From the NCBI GenBank assembly GCA_023053545.1, contig JAKZAN010000001.1:10436565-10500564 (forward strand): a stretch of 64,000 bases of DNA, in the 5' to 3' direction. Of the stretch, positions 38,090 to 49,768 are shown piece after piece; the stretch's first letter is position 1; each line of letters opens with the position of its first letter. Under the pieces are notes generated by a model. The model was not told the origin of the DNA. It made no database searches and saw only the letters and a list, made by a program, of their open reading frames with translations. The position numbers were made by a program, and so were the translations under genes. Source of the stretch: Lepidurus packardi (taxonomy: Eukaryota > Arthropoda > Branchiopoda > Notostraca > Triopsidae).

Positions 38090-39008
38090 GTAGTGTGAAC
38101 CACCCTTTACAGAGAAAGATTCTCAGCTGGCGGAATATTTCAATGACAGCGAATGGGATGCGAAACTTGCCTACCTTGCCGACATTTTCAGCCTACTTAA
38201 TGAGCTCAATGTTTCACTGCAGGGTAGGACGACAACCATTTTCAAATCGGCAGATAAAGTGGCCGCATTTAAATCGAAACTTGAGTTATGGGGGCGCCGG
38301 GTTAGCATCGGGATCTTTCATATGTTCCAAACCTTAGCTGAGGTCATGAAAGATTCTGAGCCGAGTCCTTCTTTCTCTCAGTTGGTGCGAGGTCATCTGT
38401 CTCATCTTTCGCAAGAATTTGAACGTTACTTCCCCGTGACAAAAGATCCACGATTAGGGAAGGAATGGATCCGCGACCCGTTTATTAATAGGCCAGGTGA
38501 ATCGGGCTTATCACTGCAAGAAGAGAGCCAGTTACTGGAACTTGCTAATGATGGTGGGCTGAAAAGTCTATTTGCTACAAGTCCAGACCTCCATACATTC
38601 TGGATTAAAGTCAAAGTGGAGTATCCCCAAATTGCTACCAAAGCGCTGAAAAGTCTGCTCCCGTTTCCTTCGTCTTACCTTTGCGAGTCAGGATTTTCTG
38701 CTGGGACAGCCACAAAAACCAAGCAACGCAATAGGCTGGATTTCGCGAACACACTTCGAGTTTCTCTGTCTCCCATCACACCCAGGTGGGAGTGTTTAAT
38801 TGCCGGAAAGCAGGCTCAAGGCTCCCATCGATCATTTGTTAATTTTGTAATTATTCGTTGTATTTTGCCATGTAATAATAAATGGACTTTTAGATCTTTA
38901 TAATTGTGTATCACTTTTTCACCCACCAACCCAGTCACAAAGCTTGGGCCGCAGGAAAATTTCATCCGTGTAAGTGGTCTGCCATACCGAAAAGATTGGG
39001 GACCGCTG
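38090..39008 (+). mobile_element. hAT transposon 3' fragment (ZBED/SCAND3-like transposase C-terminus)
   Basis: The frame from about 38102, with one frameshift near 38250, encodes the C-terminal part of a Buster-type hAT transposase. It has LAYLADIFSLLNELNVSLQG, FKSKLELW, a middle LSHLSQEFERYFP, WIRDPF, and the dimerisation region FWIKVKVEYPQIATKALKSL, LLPFPSSYLCESGFSA, ending TPRWECLIAGKQAQGSH. The 3' end at 39008 reads, inward on the minus strand, CAGCGGTCCCCAATCTTTTC, a good hAT terminal repeat. The adjacent CTATAACG would be a target-site copy. The N-terminal half and left terminal repeat are missing. Confidence 0.8.
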
Positions 39009-40115
39009 CTATAACGTATAGGTTTTTTTAAAGTATAGTAGTTGCAATTACCTTAAGCTTAACTGAAAGCCATCGCTACAACCGCATTTGGTAAGAATTA
39101 GCTTGAAGTTTAGGTATGCGACAGTATATTTAGAGATTAAACAATTTCCAAGTTGATAACCTACGCTTTTCTTGCTTTAAAATTGAAAAAGCGCACGTTG
39201 GGATTTCAAATCTGACCCAAACAAAACACCAACGGGCGTTCGGTCTGGGAGCGTCAAGCTACACGGACGCCATCTGACGCACAGGAACTATGAGCCGCGC
39301 AAGAAAATAAAAAAACTTGTATTCAATTCGGATTCCCATTTGTGATTCCAAACCGACAAGTTGTTCAGAATTGCAGTGCGAAAGATTGAAAGAAAAAGTG
39401 CAGCAAAACATTTTGGAACCAGGTGACAAGTTTAGAGTTACCAGTTTTGCTTTGTTTTTGCTCTCTTACACTAGTTATTTTTTTCCAATTTGTTCTTATT
39501 TAACATCTTCAAAAAAATTAATAGTTTTACCCTAACGCTTTCTTTTCTTTTTTTTTTTTATTTTTATAAACTGTATGGGGATGAGAGGTGGAGGGTCTAG
39601 TGAAGAGCTGGGGGACGAGCAGAGATACAATTTACCAGATTTAGAAGACGAAGAAGTTGAGATTTCGGAAAGCTCCGATATGGAGGACGAAAATCAGCAT
39701 TTAAAGTCGGAGAATGCAGAAAAAGATGGAGGGTTTAAAATGGTTTCCTATAGGAAAAACAAGGTAAATAATGTAAAGCAGTAAGAAAGGGAGAAAGCTC
39801 ACGTTGATGTAGGAAGCAAACGTAGAAGACTACATGTTTCGACTACGGAAACAGATGCAGAGGAAGAATTAGAGAAAGCGGAGGAGAAATACCGAGCAGC
39901 AAAAAATGAGGAGAATTTCGATAATCTAAGCCCCTTCAAAATGAATAAAATGGTGGGGATTTGAATATGAGAGAAATGAAAATCAAAGTAACGCGTGCAG
40001 GAGAACTGTTGGTTTTCCCGACCAATCAGGACGAAACGGATAGATTACTAAAGATAAAACAGATAGGGGAAATAAAAGTTCAGGCCAGGATAACCAAACC
40101 TAAGTTTCTGCAACA

Positions 40116-43100
40116 TCTGCAACATATGTGGGGTCAAGAATCAATTAAGCTGCAACGACTTCCGACCTTACTCGATTTTGCTGCCTGGTTAAATGATTTC
40201 ATCATGGGAGAAGCTACCGTACAGCCTTTTTCTGAAATTGAGCATAAGCCTATAGAGGAATCCCATTCGGATCGCAGTAGACTAAACCATAGGAAAGAGC
40301 GCGTTCCAACTGTCTTGACGACCTCGATCGTTCAGAGTGGAAGAAAGATTGACCCATGCACCCTATGCAAAGAAGAACACCGCTTATACAGCTGTCCTAT
40401 ATTTAAGTCTCTTCAACTGAAAGACAGAGTAACGGCTGTACAAAAAGACAAAAAATGCTTCAACTGCTTGATTGCTGGTCATATGGCCAAGGAGTGTCGT
40501 CGTAAAGATGTGTGTGGAATAGGGAAATGCAAGCGAAAACATCATGCTTTGCTACATGATCCTACGCGTTATGAAAGAGACAACCGAAACCCTACCACTT
40601 CAAGCGATGATAGTGAAAATACAGGATCCTCTGCTGGCCACATTGGAACCATGACTAGAGCCTCATCTGGTCAAGTAACTTTACTGTCGGTGATCCCAAT
40701 TAAAATAATCGCGAGTGGCAAAACTATCGAAACTTTTGCCCTCCTCGATAACGGAAGCGAAGTGTCGCTTATCACTGAAGATATGTCCGAAAGGATCGGT
40801 TTGAAAGGACCTACGAAAATGGCCCGCTTTGGAACCTTTCATGGTAAAGACCCCTTATTCAAGAGCAGAACAGTAGATTTTAAGATTGGCAGCTGCACGA
40901 ATGGTGAAGTAATGGAGATGAAGAACGTTTCGACTGTTCCCCGCATCAACCTTACCGATCGGTGCATCAATTGGCCTCAAGAAAAGAAAAGATGGAAATA
41001 CTTAAAAGATTTGACAATTCCAAGTATCAACACCAGCGAAGTTACGGATTTGATTGGAGCAGACATCCCACAAGCACACGAGCAACTCAAAACTCGTAAA
41101 CCGCCTGCAGGTACCAATGGACCATGGGCAGTACTGACTCCATTTGGATTGTGTGCTATTGGGCAAATACCATATCATCCAGCACATGAAGAAAATCATT
41201 CAGTAAATCTAATTAGCATCGTATCCGACAGCGTGACACTGGATGAACTGGTTAGTAACTTCTGGAAGACGGATGCGTTAGGAATTGACCAAACAAAGAT
41301 CCCTGCCAGCAAGGAACTCGAAAGAGCAAATTATTTGTTAAGAGCCACTACTCTCAACGTGGGCAATCGCTACCAAAGCGGCCTTCTGTGGAAGAAGTCA
41401 AACCCAGAGCTGCCGAACAACAAAGCACTAGCCATTCAACGTTTCTTCTGTACAGAACGAAAGCTATTGAAAGATCATGAACTAGCTGAAAAATACATAA
41501 AGGTTATCGACGAATACATTCAACTAGGTCATGCACGGAAAGTACCGATTAACCATCTAGAAGGCCCAAAGGGTAAAACGTCGTACCTTCCACACTACGC
41601 TGTACTCAATCCTCATAAACCCAACAAGGTCCGCGTCGTATTTGATGCCTCTGCGAAATATGCTGGCACAAGCCTTAACGAGAACCTTCTGAAGGGCCCT
41701 GACCTCCTTACTAATTTACTAGGCGTTCTTTTACGCTTCCGAAGAAACCCGGTCCCAATTTCGGCCGACATCGAGAAAATGTACCATCAAGTACTGGTTA
41801 CCGAAGACGACCGGTCAGCCTTTCGTTTTATATGGAGAAGACCCGGAAGCGGTGTGACACCAGAAACGTACGAAATGCAAGTTCATGTATTTGGTGCGGT
41901 ATCCTCACCTTCCATATGCCTGAATGCTTTGTGCAAGACCACAACGGACAACAAAGATGAATTTCCGGAAATCGCAAAGAAAATCAAAACCAATTTTTAT
42001 GTCGACAACTATTTAGATTCGGTGGACAGCGAACAAGAAGCAATCAAGACCTCATTGGAACTTATGCATTTATTGCAGCGTGGGGGCTTTCGATTAACAA
42101 AATGGATGTCGTCGTCACGCAAGGTTTTGAACGCAATTCCAGTTCCTGAGAGAAATGATCCTGTGCATGCTCAACTTAGATTTAGACAAGCTTCCAAGCG
42201 AAAGAACACTTGGCATTTTGTGGAATTGTGAATTAGACACCTTCCACTTCAATTTCAAAACCCCTCAAGAAGTAACCACCAAGAGAGAAACCCTGAGCTT
42301 AGTTTCAACCATCTACGATCCCCTTGGATTTCCCAGCCCTTTCGTGCTCACCGCAAAAATCCTTCTCCAGGATATTTGGCGAGCGGGCATAGGTTGGGAC
42401 GAACCACTCCTCCCTCACATCCTCAACCGCTGGCAAAAATGGGCTGGCGAGCTCTTTACACTTTCAAAATTAGAGATACCTCGGTGCTTCCGATCACCTT
42501 CACCCCCTACACACTCTCAACTGCATGTTTTCACGGATGCTTCACAGCGTGGCTTTGGCGCCGTTGCCTATATCCGTCACACGTATCCAGACCAGGCACC
42601 AAGCGTGGCGTTCATAATGGCCAAAACAAGGGTATCCCCCCTGAAACCTGTCTCGATTCCCCGTTTAGAATTACAGGGCACCGTATTAGGACTTCGCTTA
42701 GCCCTTGCTTGCTGTAAAGAGTTAAATATGAACATTAACCATGTAGTATTCTGGACGGATTCCCAAACGGTTCTGAAGTGGATATACTCAACCACCTGTC
42801 GTTTCCAAGTTTTCGTCGGCAACAGAATCGGAGAAATTTTGGAAACAACCTGCTCCATACAGTGGCATCATGTTACTGGAAAAGACAATCCCGCGGACGA
42901 CTGTAGCCGTGGTTTAAATGCAAGCGAGATTACCTTAGGAGCTCAATGGCTCAGCGGTCCAAAATTTTTGAAGGAGCCTAATCTCAAACTGCAACCATTT
43001 AAGCCCGAAGAACCAGATCCACCGTGTGAAACTGATCCAGAAATTATCTCAGAAAATTGGGTCGGCACCGTATCAATTAAAAAACTTCCCGTTTCAGAGT

Positions 43101-44584
43101 ACATTCAAAAAGCACCAACTCTACTCAAAGCAAAACGCGTTGTCGCCACTGTGCTACGTTTCGTTGACGCCTGTAAGAAGGTCAAGATTTCATCTAGCAT
43201 AACGCTTCTCTCAGAAGAAATTGAAAACGCCTTTCACTTATGTCTCAAGATTACGCAAAGCGAATGCTTCGGTAACGAAATCAAAGACTTATCCCAAGAT
43301 AAACCCATAGTAAACAGCTCCAGATTAACTAAGTTAACCCCATTTATTGACGCAAGTGGCGTTCTGCGCGTCGGTGGGAGGCTTGAGAATTGCACGTTAG
43401 ACCCTACAGCCAAACATCCTATCCTTTTAGACAACAATCATCGACTAACAAGATTAATAATTGAAGACACGCACAAGAAAATCTTTCACGCGTCAGTTGA
43501 ACGCACACTTCATGAAGTTAGAAGCCAATTTTGGGTTTTGAAGGGACGAGCAACGGTGGCTAAGGTACTTAACCAGTGCTTCATTTGTAGAAAACGCACA
43601 GCAAAGCCAGTAGCACCCTTAATGGCACCACTTCCTGCTGCTCGTCTGACACCCTATCAACCGCCATTTACATTTACCGGCATTGACTACTTCGGCCCAA
43701 TGTACGTAACCGTAAAGCGAAGTACCGAGAAAAGATGGGGCTGTATATTTACTTGCCTCACCACACGATCAGTCCACTTAGAACTCGCCCGATCGCTAGA
43801 CACGGACTCATTTTTAATGTGCTTCCGACGGTTCACAAGTCGCAGACAAACCCCTAACAAGTGTTTTTCTGACAACGGAACTAATTTAACAAGTGGCGAG
43901 AAAGAATTGAAAGCCGGTATCCAAGCTTGGAACCAAGAAAAGATCGCTAACGCTCTAACTGCTAAAGGAATAAGTTGGCAGTTCTCCCCACCGTCTGCCC
44001 CTCATTTCGGAGGTGCATGGGAAAGTTTAATCAAATCTGCCAAAAGAGCTTTAAAGGCCGTGCTTGGAAACCAAAGCACTAAAGAAGAAATCCTCCAAAC
44101 AGTCTTAGTCGAAGTTGAAGCTCTCTTAAATGGCCGACCCCTAACTCATGTCAGTGTCGATCCTAACGATCCACAACCTTTGACTCCAAATCATTTTCTG
44201 CTCGGAGGGGTGTATGCTAACATCCCCCCTGACATTGTTGATCCGAATGAGAAACTATCAAGACGAAAATGGCGAGTTTCGCAAGCCATAATTAACCATT
44301 TTTGGAGGCGATGGCTCAAGGAATACGTGCCAAATCTTATCGAACGCCGTAAATGGCTCAAGTCAAGACAAAACCTAAAAAAAGACGACATAGTCCTCAT
44401 AGCGGATACAAATTCTCCTCGAGGACATTGGCCCATAGGGAAAATAACCGAGACTCATCCTGGCAAAGACGGAATAGTTCGTGTAGCAACGGTCAAAACA
44501 AACTCCGGAGAAATGCTACGTCCAGTACACAAATTGTGCTTACTAGATATAGCTAACACAGAAGATGTTATCGCGGAGCAATAA
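40116..44584 (+). pseudogene. BEL/Pao gag-pol polyprotein with one frameshift
   Basis: In order: gag end (MWGQESIKLQRLPTLLDF), knuckles CTLCKEEHRLYSC and CFNCLIAGHMAKEC, protease FALLDNGSEVSLI, RT (KVRVVFDASAKYAGTSLNE, SADIEKMYHQVL, HVFGAVSSPS, and NFYVDNYLDS as the catalytic box), RNase H (HVFTDASQRGFGAVAY, VVFWTDSQTVLKW) and integrase. The integrase has an HHCC-like zinc region (CFICRKRTAKP), GIDYFGP, SDNGTN and GGAWESLIK, giving the D-D-E triad. The frame runs 39961-42231, shifts by one near 42165-42230, and continues to 44584. Only that shift and the missing 5' end stop it from being intact. The upstream end of the first frame derives from the non-LTR element. Confidence 0.9.
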
Positions 44585-44596
44585 CAGGGCCGGCTA

Positions 44597-45102
44597 TGTT
44601 CCGGACGAAGCCGAAAGGGATTTTTTCTCAAGAGCTCCCTTTCCTATTGTCTCCTATTTTCCTATGAATACCCTTACTATATAGAATTTTTGAGAATAAA
44701 CCCGGAACTTGTAAATTAAGATTTAATATCCCATGTATGGTCCCTGTGGTGGTAAAATGCTGTGACATTGATTGTTGCCCAACAGTTAAATTTGGTAGCC
44801 TCTCAACCACGAATCCTAAAATTCATTATTAGAAAGAATGAAATCCCCTGCACCCAGCCTGTAAGAACAGTTCATGCTTGACCTTACCATAAGCCAGTTC
44901 GTTTCTTCAATGTAAAATTTGATTGTTGTAACGGAAAGTGAGAGTTAGCATGAAAGAGAGTAGAACGTGACACTACATCAAATTATCAAATAAGATAAAG
45001 ACTTGGCTTCTTTGTGTTCCAATATTTCGTGGCAAAGAAGAGATTCCCTGTCCCGCAGTGTCATAAGCGCGTGGATAAGTTAAGACGGCATTGGCGAGAA
45101 CA
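44597..45102 (+). repeat. 3' LTR of the BEL/Pao element
   Basis: Starts TGTTCCGGACGAAGCCG 12 bases after the pol stop, behind the purine-rich CAGGGCCGGCTA, and ends GAGAACA at the return of non-LTR sequence. About 506 bases; no partner LTR in the window, so the start is inferred from the family pattern. Confidence 0.7.
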
Positions 45103-45324
45103 CGCGGGATTGTAACCATATACGGGGCGACTAAAAAGGAGATCGAGGAAGAAAATTTTGCAGGATTAGTCGGGTAAGAGGCCTGTACAAAGAGCGAAGA
45201 TTAGATAACGGGGGAAAAGTTCAAGAGGAAACTAGCTGTTTCCATCTTCTTTCTGAAAACGGCAAATTGCCATCCTATTTGAACTTAGGATACCTAAAAA
45301 TAAAAGTTCATCACTATAAAAAGG

Positions 45325-46710
45325 AATCTTTTACCAGTTATGTGCTGCAGCTAGTCTTCCTGAGTACCAGGATTTACGCTTAGGTGAGTCGATATGCTCT
45401 TCTGTTGCTTTCATGTCGGGTTAAATGCAAGTTTATTGCATTTTTTAATCGTTTTTTCTTTTTTCTTTTTCTTTTTAGACCATCAAGACAACTTTCACTA
45501 CACGAACCAAGGCGGTAGTCCGTATGTGGATGGAGTAAACGATTTGGAGTACTTTGTCGAAATGAAACGCGCATTGATCTTGTTGGTCTTTCCTGATGAG
45601 TTCCAGACTAATATTTTCCGGATTTCGGGAGCCATCTTGCATTTAGGAAACGTGCAGATTCAAGAAGCTCATCAAGAGAGCTGCACCATCCTGGTAAATT
45701 CATAAATATTTATGTTTTAAGCACTTTAAAAGGGAAATGTTCGATTTTGGAGTTCAACTAATTCAGAATTGTATTTTACTTTAGCGTACCGATACTCACC
45801 TGGAGGATTTTTGCCACTTGATGGGTTTGGCTAATGAAGATAAGGAAGAATTGCGTAAATGGCTGTGTTTTCGCCAGATTGTTAGTATGTCAGAAGTGTT
45901 TACTAAGCCAGTGAACCTAAAAGAGGTAAAAAGACTTCCAGTTTGGTCTTTTGTTACGATTGAAAAGACTTTTCGTCGTTTTTAGGTAATCTTTGCGCTT
46001 GATGCCCTAACTAAGCATATTTATTCGCAGTTATTTAACAACATTGTGTCCCTGATCAACAAGTCTTTGGCCAGTAAGGCCAGTAATCACTCCAGTGTAT
46101 CGGCGTCTTGGATATTTACGGGTTTGAGACATTCCAAATTAACAGTTGCGAGCAGTTTTGTATCAACTATGCCAAAGAAAAACCCCATCTCCAATTCAAC
46201 CAAGTAAAAATTTTATTTTCTATCAATTCAATGTCAAATTCAGTTGTGTTAACTCACTTTTCGTTTGTTAGCACGTTTTCAAGCTGGAGCAAGAAGAGTG
46301 CACTAGCGAAACATCGAATGGACTTCGATCGAATTCTGCGACAACCAACCCTGTATCGATCTTATCGAAAACAAGTTGGGAATATTGGATTTGCTGGGTG
46401 AAGAATGCAAAGTAACAAAATATCGGTTTCCATTTGGTAGTTATTTTTATTGTTTTTATTTTTATTGTTTTTATTGGTTATTATTATTATTTTTATTATT
46501 TATGACGATTTTTTGGGTTAACAGTTACCTAAAGGATCGGATCGAGCGTGGGTTTCGAAATTCCACGGCAAATGCGGAACTTTTTCCCACCTTAGCAAGC
46601 CACGCTTCTCGAATACGGCATTTCTTATCACCCATTTTGCGGATAAAGTCGAGTATGAATGCGAAGGATTTTTGGAAAAGAACCGCGAGCACTCTCCTAA
46701 TAACAGCAGC
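45325..46710 (+). pseudogene. Myosin V motor-domain fragment, introns retained, two frameshifts
   Basis: Six exon-like segments with GT-AG borders: 45325-45383 (FYQLCAAASLPEYQDLRL), 45479-45693 (DNFHYTNQGGSPYVDGV), 45785-45925 (HLMGLANEDKEELRKWLC), 45986-46203 ([28 protein letters not shown]), 46272-46411 ([28 protein letters not shown]) and 46525 to about 46700 ([30 protein letters not shown]). This is the myosin V motor order around the relay and SH1 region. The frame breaks before IGVLDIYGF and again after [10 protein letters not shown]. Both ends are abrupt: the non-LTR composite on the left and a hairpin array on the right. Kept introns show that it came from genomic DNA, not mRNA. The ATP-binding part is missing. 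Confidence 0.85.
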
Positions 46711-46720
46711 TTCCGAACTG

Positions 46721-46895
46721 CACTTTTAGAAGTCGTCGAGCTTCTAAAAGTGAACCTTCGAATCTGCAGTTTTAGAAGCCGTCTGGCTTCTAAAATTGCA
46801 GTTTGAAATCTTCACTTTTTGAAGTCGTTCGGCTTCTAAAAGTGCACTTCGGAAACTCTACTTCTCGAAGTACTCGGGCTTCAATAACGTAAATC
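46721..46895. repeat. Tandem array of 46-47 bp hairpin-forming units
   Basis: About 3.8 units start at 46721, 46764, 46813 and 46860. Unit 1 has perfect arms CACTTTTAGAAG and CTTCTAAAAGTG (46721-46732, 46741-46752). Unit 2 has 17-base arms with one mismatch (46764-46780, 46785-46801). Unit 3 has 12-base arms with one mismatch (46813-46824, 46833-46844). Unit 4 is weaker. Arm changes between units are partly compensated. Confidence 0.8.
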
Positions 46896-47054
46896 TTAAT
46901 GTGCAGTAAGTGAAATTCATTTATTTCTTTTTTTGTCATTTTGTGTTGCAAACAACAAAACAAAAAACAATAACAAGCAACAAAAAATAAGCTGAATTAC
47001 AAATAAACCATAAACGTAAAAATACAAACATACAAAACGTACAACGATGTTTTA

Positions 47055-47165
47055 CGAACATTAGAAACTACGAAACATTAGAACAACGAACATTAGAAAC
47101 TACGAAACATTAGAACAACGAACATTAGAAACTACGAAACATTAGAACAACGAACATTAGAAACT
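47055..47165. repeat. 32-bp tandem repeat, about 3.5 copies
   Basis: Unit CGAACATTAGAAACTACGAA plus ACATTAGAACAA repeats almost perfectly with starts at 47055, 47087, 47119 and 47151. The unit itself contains two related ACATTAGAA halves. Confidence 0.9.
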
Positions 47166-47262
47166 CCAGGCGGATTACTACGGACTTTCGAGACATGCTT
47201 TTGCCTCTGTGAGGAAAGGCAAGAACGATACCAGCGAAACGCACATTTGCGTTTCCTTATCT

Positions 47263-47458
47263 TTAAATCCGAGGCATTCCGATTGTAGAAATAATAGAGT
47301 TGGCTTCACGTAAGAGGAGTTTTATGTTAAAGACGTAATACGCCGCCATCAATACTGTTACTGCTTCTGCTGAGCTATTACCGATGTAGATGGGTTCACT
47401 CCCATCCACAACTACTGATAAGTCGGATCCCACTGCAATTATAAAAGGTGGGCCCCTT
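47263..47458 (-). pseudogene. C-terminal scrap of an uncharacterised transposon-type protein
   Basis: The minus-strand frame reads PFIIAVGSDLSVVVDGSEPI, then AVTVLMAAYYVFNIKL, and stops at 47263-47265. The pattern of a beta-rich segment followed by a hydrophobic AAYYVFN helix resembles C-termini of transposon-encoded proteins common in insect genomes. It has no start and no flanking repeats. Low-confidence recognition. Confidence 0.35.
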
Positions 47459-48208
47459 TTTATTTCAGAAACTGAATCAAGCAGGTTTGCGGATTCCTTT
47501 CAAAAAGAGAAAACAATGTTACACAGACTTCTCAACCAAAGAAACGTTCAGTTACCTCTCGTATGTCAAATAAATGTCTCCATGCGTTCCTATCCTTCTT
47601 TTGCCCCATGAGCATGCGAGGAAGAATTTCCAAAACAAGGCGAGAAGCCACTTCTAAAATTGGAGTTGGTGAGGAATGCTAGTTAATTTTTTTCTAACTT
47701 GAACTACCTGATTCATTGTCGAACTCCTTATGCTTTATTTAACTTCGAATTCGTCCGTCTCCTCGGAAATCGCATGGTCTAACTCGACAAAAACTAGCTT
47801 GTTCTCGTCTACCATTTTCCGTATTTTTAGGCACGCAGGGTTTTTCTAACTCTGTCAAAACTATACAAATATATTCAATCTATATTTAATAATATTAATA
47901 AATTTAAGATATTTACAGAAACAAGTGTAAAACGGGTCAAACACGGGTCTTCAAAACGCCTTTCGCAGCAACAGTGAAAAATTTGTCCTGGTTTTCCCAC
48001 CGGTGTGCAGCGTTGCCACACCTATGTAACTATCATGTTGCAACTTCACTAGAAATGACAACAAACTTATCAAATGTCAGTCTTATTTACTTATGTAACG
48101 TTTACGTGATTAGGCTAAGACTGCCTTGTTTTTATATATATTTTTTTATATTATTATATATCCCATTATTTCTTCCCGTGGTTACTTTGTTTTGGTTACT
48201 TTTTAGGT

Positions 48209-48435
48209 TTTTTACTCTCTTTTTTCCTATGTGCGCATTATGAAACAAGCACTGCAGAAAAGTGTAAAACGGAACTGCTAAAAGTGCAGCCTTTTCCTCT
48301 CTTTTTCCCCGTATCCGCATTCTGAAGCAGGCACTGCAGAAGGTGAAAACTGGAGCTGCCAAAAGTGCAGCTTTTTACTCTCTCTTTTTTCCTATGTGCG
48401 CTTTATGAAGCAGGCATTGCAGAAAGTGCAGCTTG
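48209..48435. repeat. About 81-bp tandem repeat, 2.8 copies
   Basis: Units begin near 48209, 48290 and 48370. Each holds a CTCTCTTTTTTCC-like pyrimidine run, TGCGCATTATGAAGCAGGCA-like sequence, and CTGCAGAA followed by CTGCYAAAAGTGCAG, a short palindrome-like core. The core AAAAGTGCA also occurs in the 46.7-kb hairpin array. Confidence 0.8.
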
Positions 48436-48481
48436 TATGCAGCAAGTGAAGCACTTTAAGTTGCGGTTTTCGGACCCCTTT

Positions 48482-49768
48482 TTAACAGTGGTGTCCTTCG
48501 TCTGCCTCATCGAGGTCTTGCCAAAGTTCTTCATCGGAGATACTGTCAGTTCCCGCAAGGAAAATACTTTCGGAACTCTCCGGCGTTGCAAGCTTGCGTT
48601 CGTTTAGAACAAACATCGCTTTTTTCATATTGCTAGCGTTGTCTGTAACGATGAAACTTATTTTGTCTTTAAGACCGAATTCCGTCACTGCTTCTTCAAA
48701 GGCGTTCGCAATTAGTTCGTCTGTGTGAGATCCCTTGAAAGCCTTGAATGCTAATAGGTACGAAGCAAAGACAAACTCGTGAAATGTGTGAGCCGTAACT
48801 CCCAGGTAAGAATGCATTCGTCTGTCTGTCCAAATATCCGTCGTGAGTGCGACGTACCACACGTTGGCCAGTGCTTCGAGCATTCTACCTTTCTTTTCCG
48901 CTGTAATATTTGGAAACATCGTACTAGTTATATGCTGCCTCGAAGGAACGGTAACTCTTCTATCCCAGAATTTTAAGAAAGTGCGGAATTCCGGATTTTC
49001 GACAATCGATATCGGTAGGCCGCCTCCTATAATGACGTTCACAACAAGAGAACAAACTTTTCTCTGTTGGTCCGGATGATTTTGCCCATATTTCGTAGAG
49101 CACACCCCCATGTCTGTAAGTATACACTGACTTTTCTCAGGTTCGGGATTGCGACCAACTGCCTGGTATTGCTTATACTGCGTTAGATGCTTCCTTTGCA
49201 GATGCCTATTATAAAAGATTATGAGCTGTGTTCTAGCAACATAGCTGATGTTTCCCTCATCTCCTTTAAACATACCTGACAAAAGCGGAAGTCGTGCCCG
49301 ACTTTTCACGAATGTCTGTTCGCGTAGTGCAAAACTTGCACGTCTCAACCCACTTCTCACGAAGATTATCACAATATTGGAAATTTTTAAATGCAAATAT
49401 TGTACAACGATGGCTGGAATCTTGCTAGGGATAACTCTATCGTCCATTTTGAGCCCGTGTTGAACCTCAACTAACTTTCCCGTAGGTGTTCCGTACTAGA
49501 TACGGATGGTTATTTCATTGTTGCCAAAATTCACTGTTGTCCAATTTGAATGTTCTCGTCCCGGCTAACGTTATGTTCTCACCAACGGCTAGTCGACATT
49601 CGTAACCTTTCAAAATTTCTTTGTTGTGTACACACGAATAATATGCTTTGTCTCGAGACAATTGCTTCGAGACCGAGACCTGACAATTTTTTTAGAGACG
49701 AGACCGAGACTTTAGGGCCCTTGAGACAGGTCTCGAGACCGAGACCCGGTCTCGAGATAACAGCCCTG
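48482..49768 (-). mobile_element. hAT element fragment with BED-type transposase N-terminal half
   Basis: The minus-strand ORF 49447-48482 (321 residues) contains a degraded BED finger (YNRHLQRKHLTQYKQYQ). The hAT catalytic N-part follows: WDRRVTVPSRQHIT, NVWYVALTTDIWTDRRMHSY, LGVTAHTF and FIVTDNASNMKKAM, with the conserved Asp positions. It stops at EELWQDLDEADEG, without the C-terminal catalytic Glu and dimerisation domain. On the 5' side the element reaches a CAGGGCTGTTATCTCGAGAC end at 49768, rich in GAGACCGAGAC subterminal repeats. The 3' terminal repeat was not found near 48.4 kb. Confidence 0.75.

Larger units (their letters stand above)
40116..45102 (+). mobile_element. BEL/Pao retrotransposon, 5'-truncated
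   Basis: The element lacks its 5' LTR and most of gag but keeps the gag C-terminus, protease, RT, RNase H, integrase and 3' LTR. The left border falls at a tandem TCTGCAACA duplication shared with the host non-LTR element, so a microhomology-mediated deletion or template switch probably removed the 5' end. The right border is the LTR end GAGAACA followed by host sequence CGCGGGATTG. Confidence 0.88.
39332..45318 (+). mobile_element. Non-LTR retrotransposon copy 1 (5' part only), split by a BEL/Pao element
   Basis: Sequence from 39332 to 40115 matches the reverse complement of 59195 to about 58415, including the ORF1 start MGMRGGGSSEE and LVFPTNQDETDR. The match stops at TTTCTGCAACA and resumes at about 45103 (CGGGATTGTAACCATATACG), running to about 45318. 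The copy is truncated inside ORF1, and its frame holds stops near 39781 and a frameshift near 39955. A BEL/Pao element fills the break. Confidence 0.85.

Noticed and set aside
48400..48420. ATGAAGCAGGCA as the left end of the hAT element
   Set aside because: It belongs to the 81-bp tandem repeat and does not match the CAGGGC terminus or the ATGAAGTG duplication fully.
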